From Massilia sp. BJB1822 (GTDB taxonomy: Bacteria; Pseudomonadota; Gammaproteobacteria; Burkholderiales; Burkholderiaceae_D): 56,666 nucleotides of DNA. Made by a program: the position numbers and the translations under genes. Below are positions 8,030 to 15,840 of the stretch, piece by piece. Each line of letters starts with the position of its first letter. Positions within the stretch are counted from its first letter, which is position 1. The stretch covers positions 1-56,666 of the forward strand of contig NZ_JABWEB010000026.1 of assembly GCF_013369485.1 (NCBI RefSeq), in the 5' to 3' direction. The notes below the pieces were generated by a model. That model ran no database searches. It was not told where the DNA came from and saw only the letters and a list, made by a program, of their open reading frames with translations.

Positions 8030-9030
8030 GGCCGGAATTTGATGTCGAGGTATTGGATCTGCACCGACCCGATGCGCGAGGAGCCGAAATCGGTGACGCC
8101 GCCGCCCGGATTGGTGAAGGAGATTTTGTCGATCTGGATGCCGCCCTGCGGCGCCTGGCCGCTGCCGTACTGCGCGTCCGGCCAGGCGATGCCGATATGC
8201 AGGCGCGGACCGCCGTTCTGCGCCACGGCATCGATGCTGCCCGGCTGCGCCGCCACATCGGCGATGACCCAGGGCTGGCCGGTGAAGTTGCCCGCATTGT
8301 CCACCGCGCCGATGCGGATGCCGTCCATGGCCATCTGGCCCTGGGCTTCGTTGCGACCATTGGCGCGCAAGGCCAGCTGGCCGATATCCATGCGCACCGC
8401 CGCGCCGAAGGCCACGCCGTCGCGCGTGCGCGGCGTGGAAAATTGCCAGCCGCCGCCGTACAGAACCAGATCCTTGAGCAGCACGGCGCCGCCATAGCTG
8501 TCGATACCGTCCGCGCTCACGCCCCAGTCGTAGGCGAACTGCCATTTCTGCGCGCCATCCGCATTGCGCGGCATGTCGAGGCGGATCACGTCGGCCAGTC
8601 CCGGCGCGCCGTTGACGATGTCGATGCGGTAGGGATCGGCAAACGGCTGGGCACTATCGCTGCGCGAGGCGCTCAGATATTCGCTGTACATGCTGCGCCC
8701 CGGCTGCGCCGTGTACGTAACGCGCGCATCGCCGTCCATGCGGAAGCCGGACAGGTCGAAGCTGACGCCGTCGCCGCCGCGCACAGCCGACAAGGCCTTG
8801 TCGTTCAGCGGCTCCATGGCCGCGACATCGAAAGCCACCAGGGCCGCCAGGACCAGGGCGCACAGGGCCATCACCGGCAGCCAGCGCGCGGGCCGGTAGT
8901 CGCCGTGTTCGAGATGCTGGCCTGCGGCGCGGCGCACAATGCGCGGCTCTTCGCGGCAATCGGGCCGGTATTCGGCGCGCCACTCGTGGCGGCGCGCGCT
9001 GCCGTCGGGCAGGTGCGGATGGCGTTCCAT
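8026..9030 (-). CDS. DUF6160-like membrane-anchored/exported protein with GG motif
   Basis: 334 residues. Unlike its neighbours it has a roughly 50-residue charged N-terminal part before a single hydrophobic helix (residues about 52-70). Then comes LNDKALSAVRGGDGVS (75-90), the DUF6160-type motif with a true Gly-Gly at 85-86, and a long region of beta-strand-like repeats. It may therefore be a signal-anchored protein; a shorter start at the internal Met54 would give an ordinary signal peptide. The start at 9030 overlaps the upstream stop by one base and its stop overlaps the next start by four, so translation is tightly coupled. Function unknown. Confidence 0.72.
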   Translation of the reverse strand: MERHPHLPDGSARRHEWRAEYRPDCREEPRIVRRAAGQHLEHGDYRPARWLPVMALCALVLAALVAFDVAAMEPLNDKALSAVRGGDGVSFDLSGFRMDGDARVTYTAQPGRSMYSEYLSASRSDSAQPFADPYRIDIVNGAPGLADVIRLDMPRNADGAQKWQFAYDWGVSADGIDSYGGAVLLKDLVLYGGGWQFSTPRTRDGVAFGAAVRMDIGQLALRANGRNEAQGQMAMDGIRIGAVDNAGNFTGQPWVIADVAAQPGSIDAVAQNGGPRLHIGIAWPDAQYGSGQAPQGGIQIDKISFTNPGGGVTDFGSSRIGSVQIQYLDIKFRP

Positions 9031-9821
9031 CAGCGTCCCGGCGGCAGATTGGGCGGCAGTGCGCCCGTGGCGTTGATGGCGCTCAGCTTATCGCGCCAGT
9101 TCATCCACATGCCCGCTTGCGCCATATCGGGCAGCTGATTCGTGCCGGGCGGCGCGGGGAACTGTACGCCCGTCTTCAGCATGGAAACCCAGAAGTCGCG
9201 GCTTGGACCTGTGGCATCGCCGGCGCGCACCGCGCCCAGTTGGGAGAAATTCATGCACGCTCCGCTGCAGCTGCCGTCCCAGCGCTTGCCGCCCAGCGCA
9301 TCGCTGCGCGAATCGAGCGCGATGGCGCTGCCGTCGGCAGCCTTGCCTTCCACCCGCAGCGAGCCGGAAAGCGTATTGATCTTCATGCCGACATCGCCGC
9401 TGATGCTGTCGAAGCCGAAGCGCATGCCGACCGCTTCGCGCGGCGCGGCGGCGTTGCCGCTATCGCGGTAGACGAATTCGAAATAGGGATTGCCGATCTG
9501 GACCAGGCGCTGCGCGGCCGTGCCGTCGCTGCGGCCGAATTGCAGATGGGCGATATCGATGTCGGCGCCCATGCCCTCGCGCGCCGCATAGCGGTAATCG
9601 CCCAGGCGCATGCTGCGCAGATTGGCGTTCAGCGTCACGTCCGCATCGAGGGCGATGCGGGTGAAGTCGAAACCACCCAGGCGCGTGTTGCTGAGCGCGA
9701 TCAAGCCCTGTCCCCGCGTGTGCGACAGTTCCTCGTCGCTCATCGCTTGCAACTGGGCTTGCGCCGCGCCGGCAGCAAAAAGGGCCGCCGCGAGGGCGGC
9801 CATCAAAATGGAGGCATTCAT
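9030..9821 (-). CDS. DUF6160-like exported protein
   Basis: 263 residues with a clear signal peptide (MNASILMAALAAALFAAGAAQA). The family motif MSDEELSHTRGQGLIA lies at residues 27-42, directly after the expected cleavage site. The rest is beta-rich and contains a CSGACMNF segment with two cysteines that could form a disulfide. It ends in a Pro-rich tail without the RIWAH ending. It is second in the leftward operon, 46 bases after the gene at 9868 and overlapping the next start by one base. Confidence 0.75.
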   Translation of the reverse strand: MNASILMAALAAALFAAGAAQAQLQAMSDEELSHTRGQGLIALSNTRLGGFDFTRIALDADVTLNANLRSMRLGDYRYAAREGMGADIDIAHLQFGRSDGTAAQRLVQIGNPYFEFVYRDSGNAAAPREAVGMRFGFDSISGDVGMKINTLSGSLRVEGKAADGSAIALDSRSDALGGKRWDGSCSGACMNFSQLGAVRAGDATGPSRDFWVSMLKTGVQFPAPPGTNQLPDMAQAGMWMNWRDKLSAINATGALPPNLPPGR

Positions 9822-9867
9822 GAGAGAAAAGAGGCGGCCGCCCGGAAGACAGCCGCCCCGGTCTGGA

Positions 9868-10380
9868 TTAGTGAGCCCAGATCCAGACTTGGGTGCCGCG
9901 CAGATCCAGCTGGTTCATGGCGAACGAGCCGAAGGAAGCAGCGTTGTTGCCCATCTTCACGGCGTCGACGCTGATGTTCAGCAGCTTGCCGGCTGCCACT
10001 TGCACGTCGGCCGGGATGGCGATCTGCACCACGTCGCCGCCGGTGGCTGGGCTGTAGAAGGTGCCAGGGTTGGTCACGCCGGCGGCAGCGGCGGCCTGCA
10101 GGAAGGAGTTTTTCGACAGGATGTCGATGCTGGCGGCAATCAGGCCGGTGGCTTTGATGCCGTTGAAGCTAATCGAGCCGCCGCCCAGGCCGTTGGCGTC
10201 CAGTGGATCCGTATCGGTGTAGACGAAGGAATCCATTTTGACGTTCAGGTTGGCGAAGATCGACACGCCGTCCTGGCCGGTGACAGCGCTCAGTTCAGTG
10301 TCCTGGATCGGGGTCATGGCCGATGCGGACAGGGCCAGGGAGGACAGTGCTGCAGCTACCAGGGTGGTGATCAGTTTCAT
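9868..10380 (-). CDS. DUF6160-like exported protein, first gene of the leftward operon (FilA-like?)
   Basis: 170 residues. The signal peptide MKLITTLVAAALSSLALSASA is followed by IQDTELSAVTGQDGVS (residues 25-40). The mature part is rich in Gly, Ala, Ser, Asn and small aliphatic residues, like a major secreted subunit, and it ends in WIWAH. A strong ribosome-binding site (CGGAGAT) precedes the ATG. As the first gene behind a long regulatory gap it is probably the most highly expressed member. The combination with a C39 peptidase and beta-barrel genes recalls the Acinetobacter fil cluster annotated as a putative pilus system; that link is from memory and is an inference. Confidence 0.75.
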   Translation of the reverse strand: MKLITTLVAAALSSLALSASAMTPIQDTELSAVTGQDGVSIFANLNVKMDSFVYTDTDPLDANGLGGGSISFNGIKATGLIAASIDILSKNSFLQAAAAAGVTNPGTFYSPATGGDVVQIAIPADVQVAAGKLLNISVDAVKMGNNAASFGSFAMNQLDLRGTQVWIWAH

Positions 10381-10489
10381 CGTTTTATCTCCGTTGTGTA
10401 TGTGTCTATGTGTGTGATGGGACTACCTGTTTTCCTGCACTTCCTTGGCCGCTTTGCCCTGATGGGGCGCGACGGCCGAAGCACTGCTC

Positions 10490-10510
10490 TTAATATTATT
10501 TCAATATTAA
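10490..10510. promoter_or_regulatory. AT-rich inverted repeat, possible operator
   Basis: TTAATATT (10490-10497) and AATATTAA (10503-10510) form a perfect 8-base inverted repeat with a 5-base spacer. It lies about 110 bases upstream of the leftward operon start and could be a dimer-binding site. Confidence 0.35.
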
Positions 10511-10668
10511 TTAAATTTATGATAGGAGTTGCCGCCGACCGCGGTCTACGTTCTTGCGCTGACCGGAAAAGCCAAACGCTTGTCCCTGCAAGCCATTCAG
10601 AGGGAGGGCTGTGTTGTATGCGCGTCAACTGCGTTAGCATAAGTTCGCAACAAAAGGACTAGAGTCAC

Positions 10669-10770
10669 CGTTCTAATTTTTTGGCTGCGAGGCGATACCA
10701 CTTTATGCGTTAATAAATTACAAAAATATCAAGAACGACTGTACACAAAATAAAGCACGATCGTTCTAAT
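10669..10770. promoter_or_regulatory. Repeated CGTTCTAAT boxes upstream of the C39 operon
   Basis: CGTTCTAAT occurs at 10669-10677 and again at 10762-10770. The second copy forms an inverted pair with AGAACGA at 10732-10738, separated by 22 bases from TCGTTCT at 10761-10767. Repeated half-sites like this suggest a regulator such as the AraC protein of the cluster. Binding is not shown. Confidence 0.35.
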
Positions 10771-10866
10771 AAAACTAGGAGACAGCATGGGAGTAGGACA
10801 AAAAGGCCGTTCGGCGGCCTATGGCAGCGCTCACCCTGAAACTTTGCACACCCCATGGAGGCAGCC

Positions 10867-11634
10867 ATGCTGATGCTGCTGATGGGGGTACTGGCCGTGC
10901 TGATCGGCGGCGCCGGCGCCCTGGAGCGCCACGAAGTCAAGGACCGGCCCCAGGGCCAGTTCGAAATGCCGCAAAACCTGCTGGGCGGCGGCAGCTACAA
11001 CCAGGCCGTGACGATGGAGCCGTTCAGCGAGCTCAAATACCGCCACATCGTGCGCCAGGCTTACGACTACAGCTGCGGCTCGGCGGCGCTGGTGACCATC
11101 CTGCGCTTCCACCTCGGCCTCCAGGTCACGGAACAGCAGGCCATGGAAGGCATGCTGGACAAAGGCGAGAAGGACAAGATCATCGAGCGGCGCGGCTTTT
11201 CGCTGCTGGACATGAAGCGCTACGCCGCCTCGCTGAAGGTGCAGGGGGCCGGCTTCCGCGCCGAGGTCAAGGATTTGCTGACGCTGACCGAGCCGGCCAT
11301 CGTGCCGATCGATTACGCCGGCGCCAAGCACTTCGTGGTGCTGCGCGGCATCCGCGAAGGCGTCGTTTTCATCGCCGACCCATCGGCCGGCAACCTCGCC
11401 TTCTCGGTCGAGGAATTTGCCCGGCTATGGGACAAGAACACCCTGTTCATCCTGTCCGCTGCCCCTGGCAGCAAGGTGCCGGCACAACTGGCGCTGAACG
11501 ACCAGGAACTGGGCGTGGTCGATATGGACCGCATCACCAACCGCGGCCAGCTGGGCCAGATCAATAACGCGGCGCACCTGCTGGAGCGCGCCGTCAATTC
11601 GGGCGCCGCCGGCACCTGGACCCGGCGCCAGTAA
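10867..11634 (+). CDS. C39 family cysteine peptidase, membrane-anchored/periplasmic
   Basis: 255 residues from the ATG at 10867, chosen because GGAGG lies five bases upstream; an ATG 12 bases earlier lacks this. An N-terminal hydrophobic helix (MLMLLMGVLAVLIGGAGA) anchors or exports it. The C39 papain-like fold is shown by Gln64 (oxyanion hole) and Cys70 in RQAYDYSCGSAAL, His155 in AKHFVVLRG and Asp171 in IADPSAG. C39 peptidases usually cut double-glycine leader peptides and are fused to ABC exporters. This one has no ABC domain and should face the periplasm. It is the first gene of the rightward operon, opposite four exported proteins with G-(G/Q/R) motifs, which are its likely substrates or partners. 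Possible counterpart of FilB in Acinetobacter (from memory). Confidence 0.88.
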   Translation: MLMLLMGVLAVLIGGAGALERHEVKDRPQGQFEMPQNLLGGGSYNQAVTMEPFSELKYRHIVRQAYDYSCGSAALVTILRFHLGLQVTEQQAMEGMLDKGEKDKIIERRGFSLLDMKRYAASLKVQGAGFRAEVKDLLTLTEPAIVPIDYAGAKHFVVLRGIREGVVFIADPSAGNLAFSVEEFARLWDKNTLFILSAAPGSKVPAQLALNDQELGVVDMDRITNRGQLGQINNAAHLLERAVNSGAAGTWTRRQ

Positions 11635-11707
11635 GCGCCGCCTGTCGTCTGTCGTAAATCAAGCACCTCAAGTACCTCAAGCACCCCAAGCATAAGGAAA
11701 AACCGAG

Positions 11708-12718
11708 ATGAAATTACGCATGCTGCCTGCCCTTCTTGCCTCCGCCCTGCTGCTCCAGCTGCCCGTCCACGCCCAGCAGACAGCGACCGCGCCCGCCAGC
11801 GCCGACGCCGCGCGCGACGCCCTGGCCAAGAAGGAAGGCGAAGGCGATCAGAGCGCCCTGCTGAAGGAAACCCTGACCGCCGTCGACAAACAATATTCGC
11901 TGATCCGCCAGGGCCAGTACCAGGTCAGCTATGACCTCAACTACAGCTACATCGGCCAGGAAAAAATCGTCACCGACTACTCCATCGCCGGCCTGACCCT
12001 GTTCGAAATCGAGAACACCAGCTCGCACACCGTCACCAACACCCTGTCGGCCGACTACGGCGTGCGCAACAACCTGACCGCCAACGTCACCCTGCCTGTG
12101 ATCTCGCGCTACTCCGATGTGCGCGGCCACAGCGGCCTGTCCAACACCCTGGGCGACATCAGCCTGGGCGCGCGCTGGCAGCCGCTGGAAGCGCGCCGCG
12201 ACCGCCCCAACCTGACCGCCACCACCACCGTGCGCCTGCCCACCGGCCGCAGCCCCTTCAAGGTGGTGGCCGGCAGCGGCCAGGCCACCGGCAGCGGCGT
12301 CGGTTCGCTGTCGGCCGGCTTGAACGTGAACCGCATCGTCGATCCGGTCGCCCTGTTCGGCTCCTTCAGCGTGACGGGCAGCCTGCCGGCCAAGCATCTG
12401 TGGCAGGTGAACGGCACGCGCGTGCTGACCAAGGTGCAGCCCGGCCCCGCGGTCGGCTTCGGCATGGGCTTCGCTTACGCGCTCTCGTATGGCATTTCCA
12501 CCACAATGTCCTTCCAGCAGTCGATCGCGGCCGGCTCCAAGCTGACCTTTGCCGACGGCCTGAAAGTGAAGACCAATATGCAAACCTCGGCCATGCTGAA
12601 CCTGGGCCTGGGCTACCGCATGTCGCCCAAGACCACGGTCAATCTGTCGGTCGGCATCGGCCTGACCAGCGACTCGCCGAATCTGTCGGTGGGCCTGAAC
12701 CTGCCGCTGGCCTTCTGA
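11708..12718 (+). CDS. Outer-membrane beta-barrel protein of the C39/DUF6160 operon
   Basis: 336 residues. A signal peptide (ends ...QLPVHAQQ) leads to a short helical linker (DALAKKEGEGDQSALLKETLTAVDKQYSLI) and then alternating hydrophobic strands to the end, finishing with NLSVGLNLPLAF, a typical barrel C-terminus with a terminal Phe. It resembles the transporter or meta-pathway phenol-degradation type of porin-like barrel by pattern, but I cannot name the family with certainty. It is the second gene of the operon, 73 bases after the C39 gene. It could be the outer-membrane pore for the DUF6160 proteins. Confidence 0.7.
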   Translation: MKLRMLPALLASALLLQLPVHAQQTATAPASADAARDALAKKEGEGDQSALLKETLTAVDKQYSLIRQGQYQVSYDLNYSYIGQEKIVTDYSIAGLTLFEIENTSSHTVTNTLSADYGVRNNLTANVTLPVISRYSDVRGHSGLSNTLGDISLGARWQPLEARRDRPNLTATTTVRLPTGRSPFKVVAGSGQATGSGVGSLSAGLNVNRIVDPVALFGSFSVTGSLPAKHLWQVNGTRVLTKVQPGPAVGFGMGFAYALSYGISTTMSFQQSIAAGSKLTFADGLKVKTNMQTSAMLNLGLGYRMSPKTTVNLSVGIGLTSDSPNLSVGLNLPLAF

Positions 12719-12733
12719 GCCTGAGCCGTATCC

Positions 12734-14335
12734 ATGGCACCACACTGCCGCCTTCTGGCCGCGGCTTGCGCCGTCGCCTGTACCCTGCCGGCCCATGCCG
12801 CGCTGGTGGAGAATCTGACCACCAGCGTAACTGCCATGGCGCTGGGAAATGCCGTGACGGCCGACCCGCCCGGCATCGATTCGGTGCACTTCAATCCGGC
12901 CGGCCTGGCGCGCATCCAGTACGATATGGAGAGCCAGTCCTTCTTCGCCGCTTCGATCCGCAGCAACGCCAGCTTCCATACGCCGCCCGGCTTCAGCATC
13001 GGCGGCTGGTACGACGATCCGCTGTCCGGCACCAAGGCCGGGCCGGTGCGCCAGGCCATGTATGTGCCGACCTACGGCATGCCGGGCTGGCGCCTGCCGG
13101 GCGTGCTCATTCCCAGCCTGGGCATGGCTTTCCACAAGGAGGGATCGCCCTTCACCTTCGCCACCAACTCGTATATGGCGCAGGCCATCAGTATCGACCG
13201 CACCACCGACCCGAACGATCCTGCGCGTTTCCAGGGCCGCCAGGTCCAGCTGCAGCGCCTGGTGTACCTGTCGCCGTCGGTGGGCTACCGCTTCTCCGAC
13301 ACCCTGAGCTTCGGCGCCTCGATTCCGATTGCCCACTCGGCCTTCGTGGTCGATACCCATATGCGTTTCCCCAATGAGCTGCTGGGCGTATTCGGCAGCC
13401 TGCAAAAGGGCTGGTGTCCGGAAAGCGGCGGCAATGTGATCGACGTCTTCGGCTTCGGCCTGTGCGGCGGCGGCCGCGAAGGCATGGTCTCGCCCTTCAA
13501 GAAAGCCGCCTCCATGCGCCTGGAAATGACCGCGCCTTTCGATCCCACCATCAATCTCGGCGTGCTGTGGGAACCCAAGCCCTGGTTCGCGCTGGGCGCG
13601 GTGTACCAGGGCGGCTCGAAGACGCGCTACAGCGGCAGCTATGAGTTCCGCGCCGATCCCATGCTGCGCAACTTCGTCAAGGGTTTGAATTCCAGCCTGT
13701 TCGGCCCCATTGCCGGCGCGGTGCTGGGCTTACCGACCTCGATTCCCGAAGTCCAGCATGGCAATCTGAGCGCCACCATTCCCTTCCCCTCGCATCTGCA
13801 GGTGGGCATCAAGCTGCGCCCGGTGCGCTATGTGCAGCTGAATGTGGACGCCAGCTATGCGCGCTGGAGCGACTGGAACGCGCTCACCTTCGAATTCGAC
13901 CAGAGCATACGGCTGCTCGAAGTGGCGCGCCTGTACGGCATTCCCGATTCGACCAAGCTGAAAATCCCGCGCGGCTACAAGAGCGTGGTGAATATGGGCT
14001 ATGGCCTGCAACTGTTTCCTACCCAATCGCTGGCCCTGCGCTTCGGCTACGAGCCGCGCAAGTCCTCCGTCCCGGCCGACAAGATCGACCTGATCGCGCC
14101 GCTGCCGGACACCAAGCTGTATAGCGTGGGGCTGAACTACAAGTTCAAGTCCGGCAGCGATATCAGCGTGACGGCCTCGTATATGAAAGGCGACTTCAAT
14201 GCGCCGGCCAATAGCAGCTGCAATATGAATTGCGACAACTTCCTGAACGTGATCTACAACCCGTTTGCGGGCCACGATGTAGCGGGCGATATCAAAGTCC
14301 ACTACGTCGGGTTCAGTTACAACCATCGTTTTTAG
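12734..14335 (+). CDS. OmpP1/FadL/TodX family outer-membrane transport protein
   Basis: 533 residues with a signal peptide (ends ...TLPAHAA). The mature N-terminus shows the FadL hallmarks: MALGNAVTADPPGIDSVHFNPAGLA, including the NPAG hatch motif. Strand-rich sequence follows, with a final HYVGFSYNHRF strand ending in Phe. FadL proteins are 14-stranded barrels that bring hydrophobic molecules across the outer membrane by lateral release. It is longer than E. coli FadL (446 residues) and has a Cys-rich loop (SSCNMNCDNF). Because it sits 15 bases after the other barrel gene, it is likely a part of the surface system rather than of fatty-acid catabolism. Confidence 0.82.
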   Translation: MAPHCRLLAAACAVACTLPAHAALVENLTTSVTAMALGNAVTADPPGIDSVHFNPAGLARIQYDMESQSFFAASIRSNASFHTPPGFSIGGWYDDPLSGTKAGPVRQAMYVPTYGMPGWRLPGVLIPSLGMAFHKEGSPFTFATNSYMAQAISIDRTTDPNDPARFQGRQVQLQRLVYLSPSVGYRFSDTLSFGASIPIAHSAFVVDTHMRFPNELLGVFGSLQKGWCPESGGNVIDVFGFGLCGGGREGMVSPFKKAASMRLEMTAPFDPTINLGVLWEPKPWFALGAVYQGGSKTRYSGSYEFRADPMLRNFVKGLNSSLFGPIAGAVLGLPTSIPEVQHGNLSATIPFPSHLQVGIKLRPVRYVQLNVDASYARWSDWNALTFEFDQSIRLLEVARLYGIPDSTKLKIPRGYKSVVNMGYGLQLFPTQSLALRFGYEPRKSSVPADKIDLIAPLPDTKLYSVGLNYKFKSGSDISVTASYMKGDFNAPANSSCNMNCDNFLNVIYNPFAGHDVAGDIKVHYVGFSYNHRF

Positions 14336-14347
14336 GAGCGATCTGCC

Positions 14348-14884
14348 ATGAAAAAACCATCCCTACTCCTTGCCACCCTGCTGCTGGGCAGCGCCGTGCA
14401 GGCGGCTGCGCCGGTGCCGGCCGCGAAACAGGAACTGGTCAACAAGGTATTACAGCTATGGCATGTGGAGAATGTGGGCCAATCCATGCTGCAGGCGCCG
14501 GTCAGCGACGCGGTGCAGCAGGCGCGCGCCATGCTGCAAGGGCGCGCCGCCGTCGAGAAGCGCGACGCCGCCATGACCGAGATCGTGCAGGACGCGAAGA
14601 AGTTCATGGAAGACAATACCCCGATCGCGCGCGCCAGCGCGCAGAAGATGGCCAGCGCCAAGGTGGCGCCGCTGCTGGCCGAGCGCTTCACCGAGGATGA
14701 GCTGAAACAGATGATCGCCATCCTCGAATCGCCGGTGAAGAAGAAGTTCGAGGACATGCTGCCCGAGCTGCAGAAATCGCTGGGCGACAGCGTGGCGGCC
14801 GACACGCGCGGCGTGATCGAACCCAAGCTGCAGGACCTGCAGCAACGCATCGGCATGCGCCTGCGCAGCGCCATCGCACCCTGA
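14348..14884 (+). CDS. DUF2059 domain-containing exported protein
   Basis: 178 residues, with a signal peptide (MKKPSLLLATLLLGSAVQAAA). The mature part is helical and contains the DUF2059 pattern: KQELVNKVLQLWHVENVG at the start and APLLAERFTEDELKQMIAILESPVKKKFEDM in the second half. The family is periplasmic and of unknown function. The gene follows the FadL gene after 12 bases with a GGAG site and precedes the AraC gene by 14, so it belongs to the same operon. Confidence 0.85.
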   Translation: MKKPSLLLATLLLGSAVQAAAPVPAAKQELVNKVLQLWHVENVGQSMLQAPVSDAVQQARAMLQGRAAVEKRDAAMTEIVQDAKKFMEDNTPIARASAQKMASAKVAPLLAERFTEDELKQMIAILESPVKKKFEDMLPELQKSLGDSVAADTRGVIEPKLQDLQQRIGMRLRSAIAP

Positions 14885-14898
14885 GCCGGGAGGCCATC

Positions 14899-15840
14899 AT
14901 GACGTATTCCTCTGCACTGCATCTGGTGCGCGGCGTGAAATCGCGCCTGGCGCATTCCGGCCTGGCGGCCGACCAGCTGTTCGAGATGGCGGGCCTGAAC
15001 GAAGGCGACGGCCTGGCCTGCGACGCGCTCACCCTGTCCGACCGCCTGAGCCATCTATGGGAACTGCTGGTCGAGCATTCCCACGATCCGCTGATCGGCC
15101 TGCGCATCTCCACCCCGCACCGCCTGGGCTGGCTGGGCGTGATGGGCCACATCATGCTGGTGTCGCCCACGGTGCAAAGCACCATCGAGCGCTGCCACGG
15201 CCACACCCGCGTGGCGCTGCTGCTGCCCGGTCTGAACCGCGTGGTGCCGCAGCAACGCTATGACTTCGTCTGGTGCGTGCTGCTGCGCACCCTGCGCTGC
15301 GCTTCCGGCCGCGACGACGCCAATCCGGTGGCGGTGGAATACGCGTTTCCGCCGCCGGCCAATGCGCATATCTACGAACAGACTTTCGGCTGCCCGGTGC
15401 GTTTCGACATGCCCAATAATGTGATGGAGTTTTCCGACGCCGATCTGGTGGCGGCCCTGCCGAACGGCGGCATGCCGGTCAGCGGCGAGATGCTGGCCAA
15501 GCTGGCGGCGGCCGAACCGAAAGGCTTCCGCGGCCGCGTGCAGGAGCTGCTGACCACCATGCTGCCCAAAGGTCCGCCGCACCGCGATTCGGTGGCGGTG
15601 CAGCTGATGGTCAGCGAGCGCACCTTGCAGCGCCGCCTGGCCGAGGAAGGCACCAGCTTCAGCCAGCTGGTCGACGATACGCGGCGCGAGCTGGCGCGCC
15701 AGTCGCTGGCGGCGGGCGACCTGTCGCTCAAGGTGCTCAGCTTCCAGCTGGGCTTTTCCGAGCCGAGCGCCTTCTACCGCGCCTGCAAGCGCTGGTTCGG
15801 CATGACGCCCTCCACCATCGCCGGCGGGAGAACGCCATGA
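14899..15840 (+). CDS. AraC family transcriptional regulator
   Basis: 313 residues. The N-terminal half is the Arabinose_bd-type domain of OruR/ArgR-like AraC proteins (LSDRLSHLWELLVEHSHDPLIGLRI). The C-terminal half holds two helix-turn-helix motifs: VAVQLMVSERTLQRRLAEEGTSF and VLSFQLGFSEPSAFYRACKRWFG. A GGGAGG site precedes the ATG. It overlaps the next gene by four bases. As part of the operon it probably controls the divergent promoter region at 10381-10866; the ligand is unknown. Confidence 0.88.
   Translation: MTYSSALHLVRGVKSRLAHSGLAADQLFEMAGLNEGDGLACDALTLSDRLSHLWELLVEHSHDPLIGLRISTPHRLGWLGVMGHIMLVSPTVQSTIERCHGHTRVALLLPGLNRVVPQQRYDFVWCVLLRTLRCASGRDDANPVAVEYAFPPPANAHIYEQTFGCPVRFDMPNNVMEFSDADLVAALPNGGMPVSGEMLAKLAAAEPKGFRGRVQELLTTMLPKGPPHRDSVAVQLMVSERTLQRRLAEEGTSFSQLVDDTRRELARQSLAAGDLSLKVLSFQLGFSEPSAFYRACKRWFGMTPSTIAGGRTP

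Larger units (their letters stand above)
10381..10866. other. Divergent regulatory region between the two DUF6160/C39 operons
   Basis: A 486-base gap between head-to-head operons, with two AT-rich islands (about 10487-10530 and 10672-10780) in otherwise GC-rich DNA. It holds the inverted repeats listed separately. It also has a short open frame at 10787-10873 (28 codons, preceded by AGGAG) that overlaps the C39 start, and a stem-loop AGGCCG/CGGCCT at 10804-10820 in that leader. I could not assign a convincing -35/-10 pair to either operon. The AraC regulator encoded at 14899 is an obvious candidate to act here. Confidence 0.5.

Noticed and set aside
10867..11634. Bacteriocin ABC exporter with C39 domain
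   Set aside because: The protein ends after the peptidase domain; there is no permease or ATPase part and none is encoded next to it.
11714..13405. Long open frame on the minus strand (563 codons)
   Set aside because: It lies antisense to two beta-barrel genes, has an Ala/Gly/Arg/His/Gln-rich composition with no domain, and arises from GC-rich codon structure.
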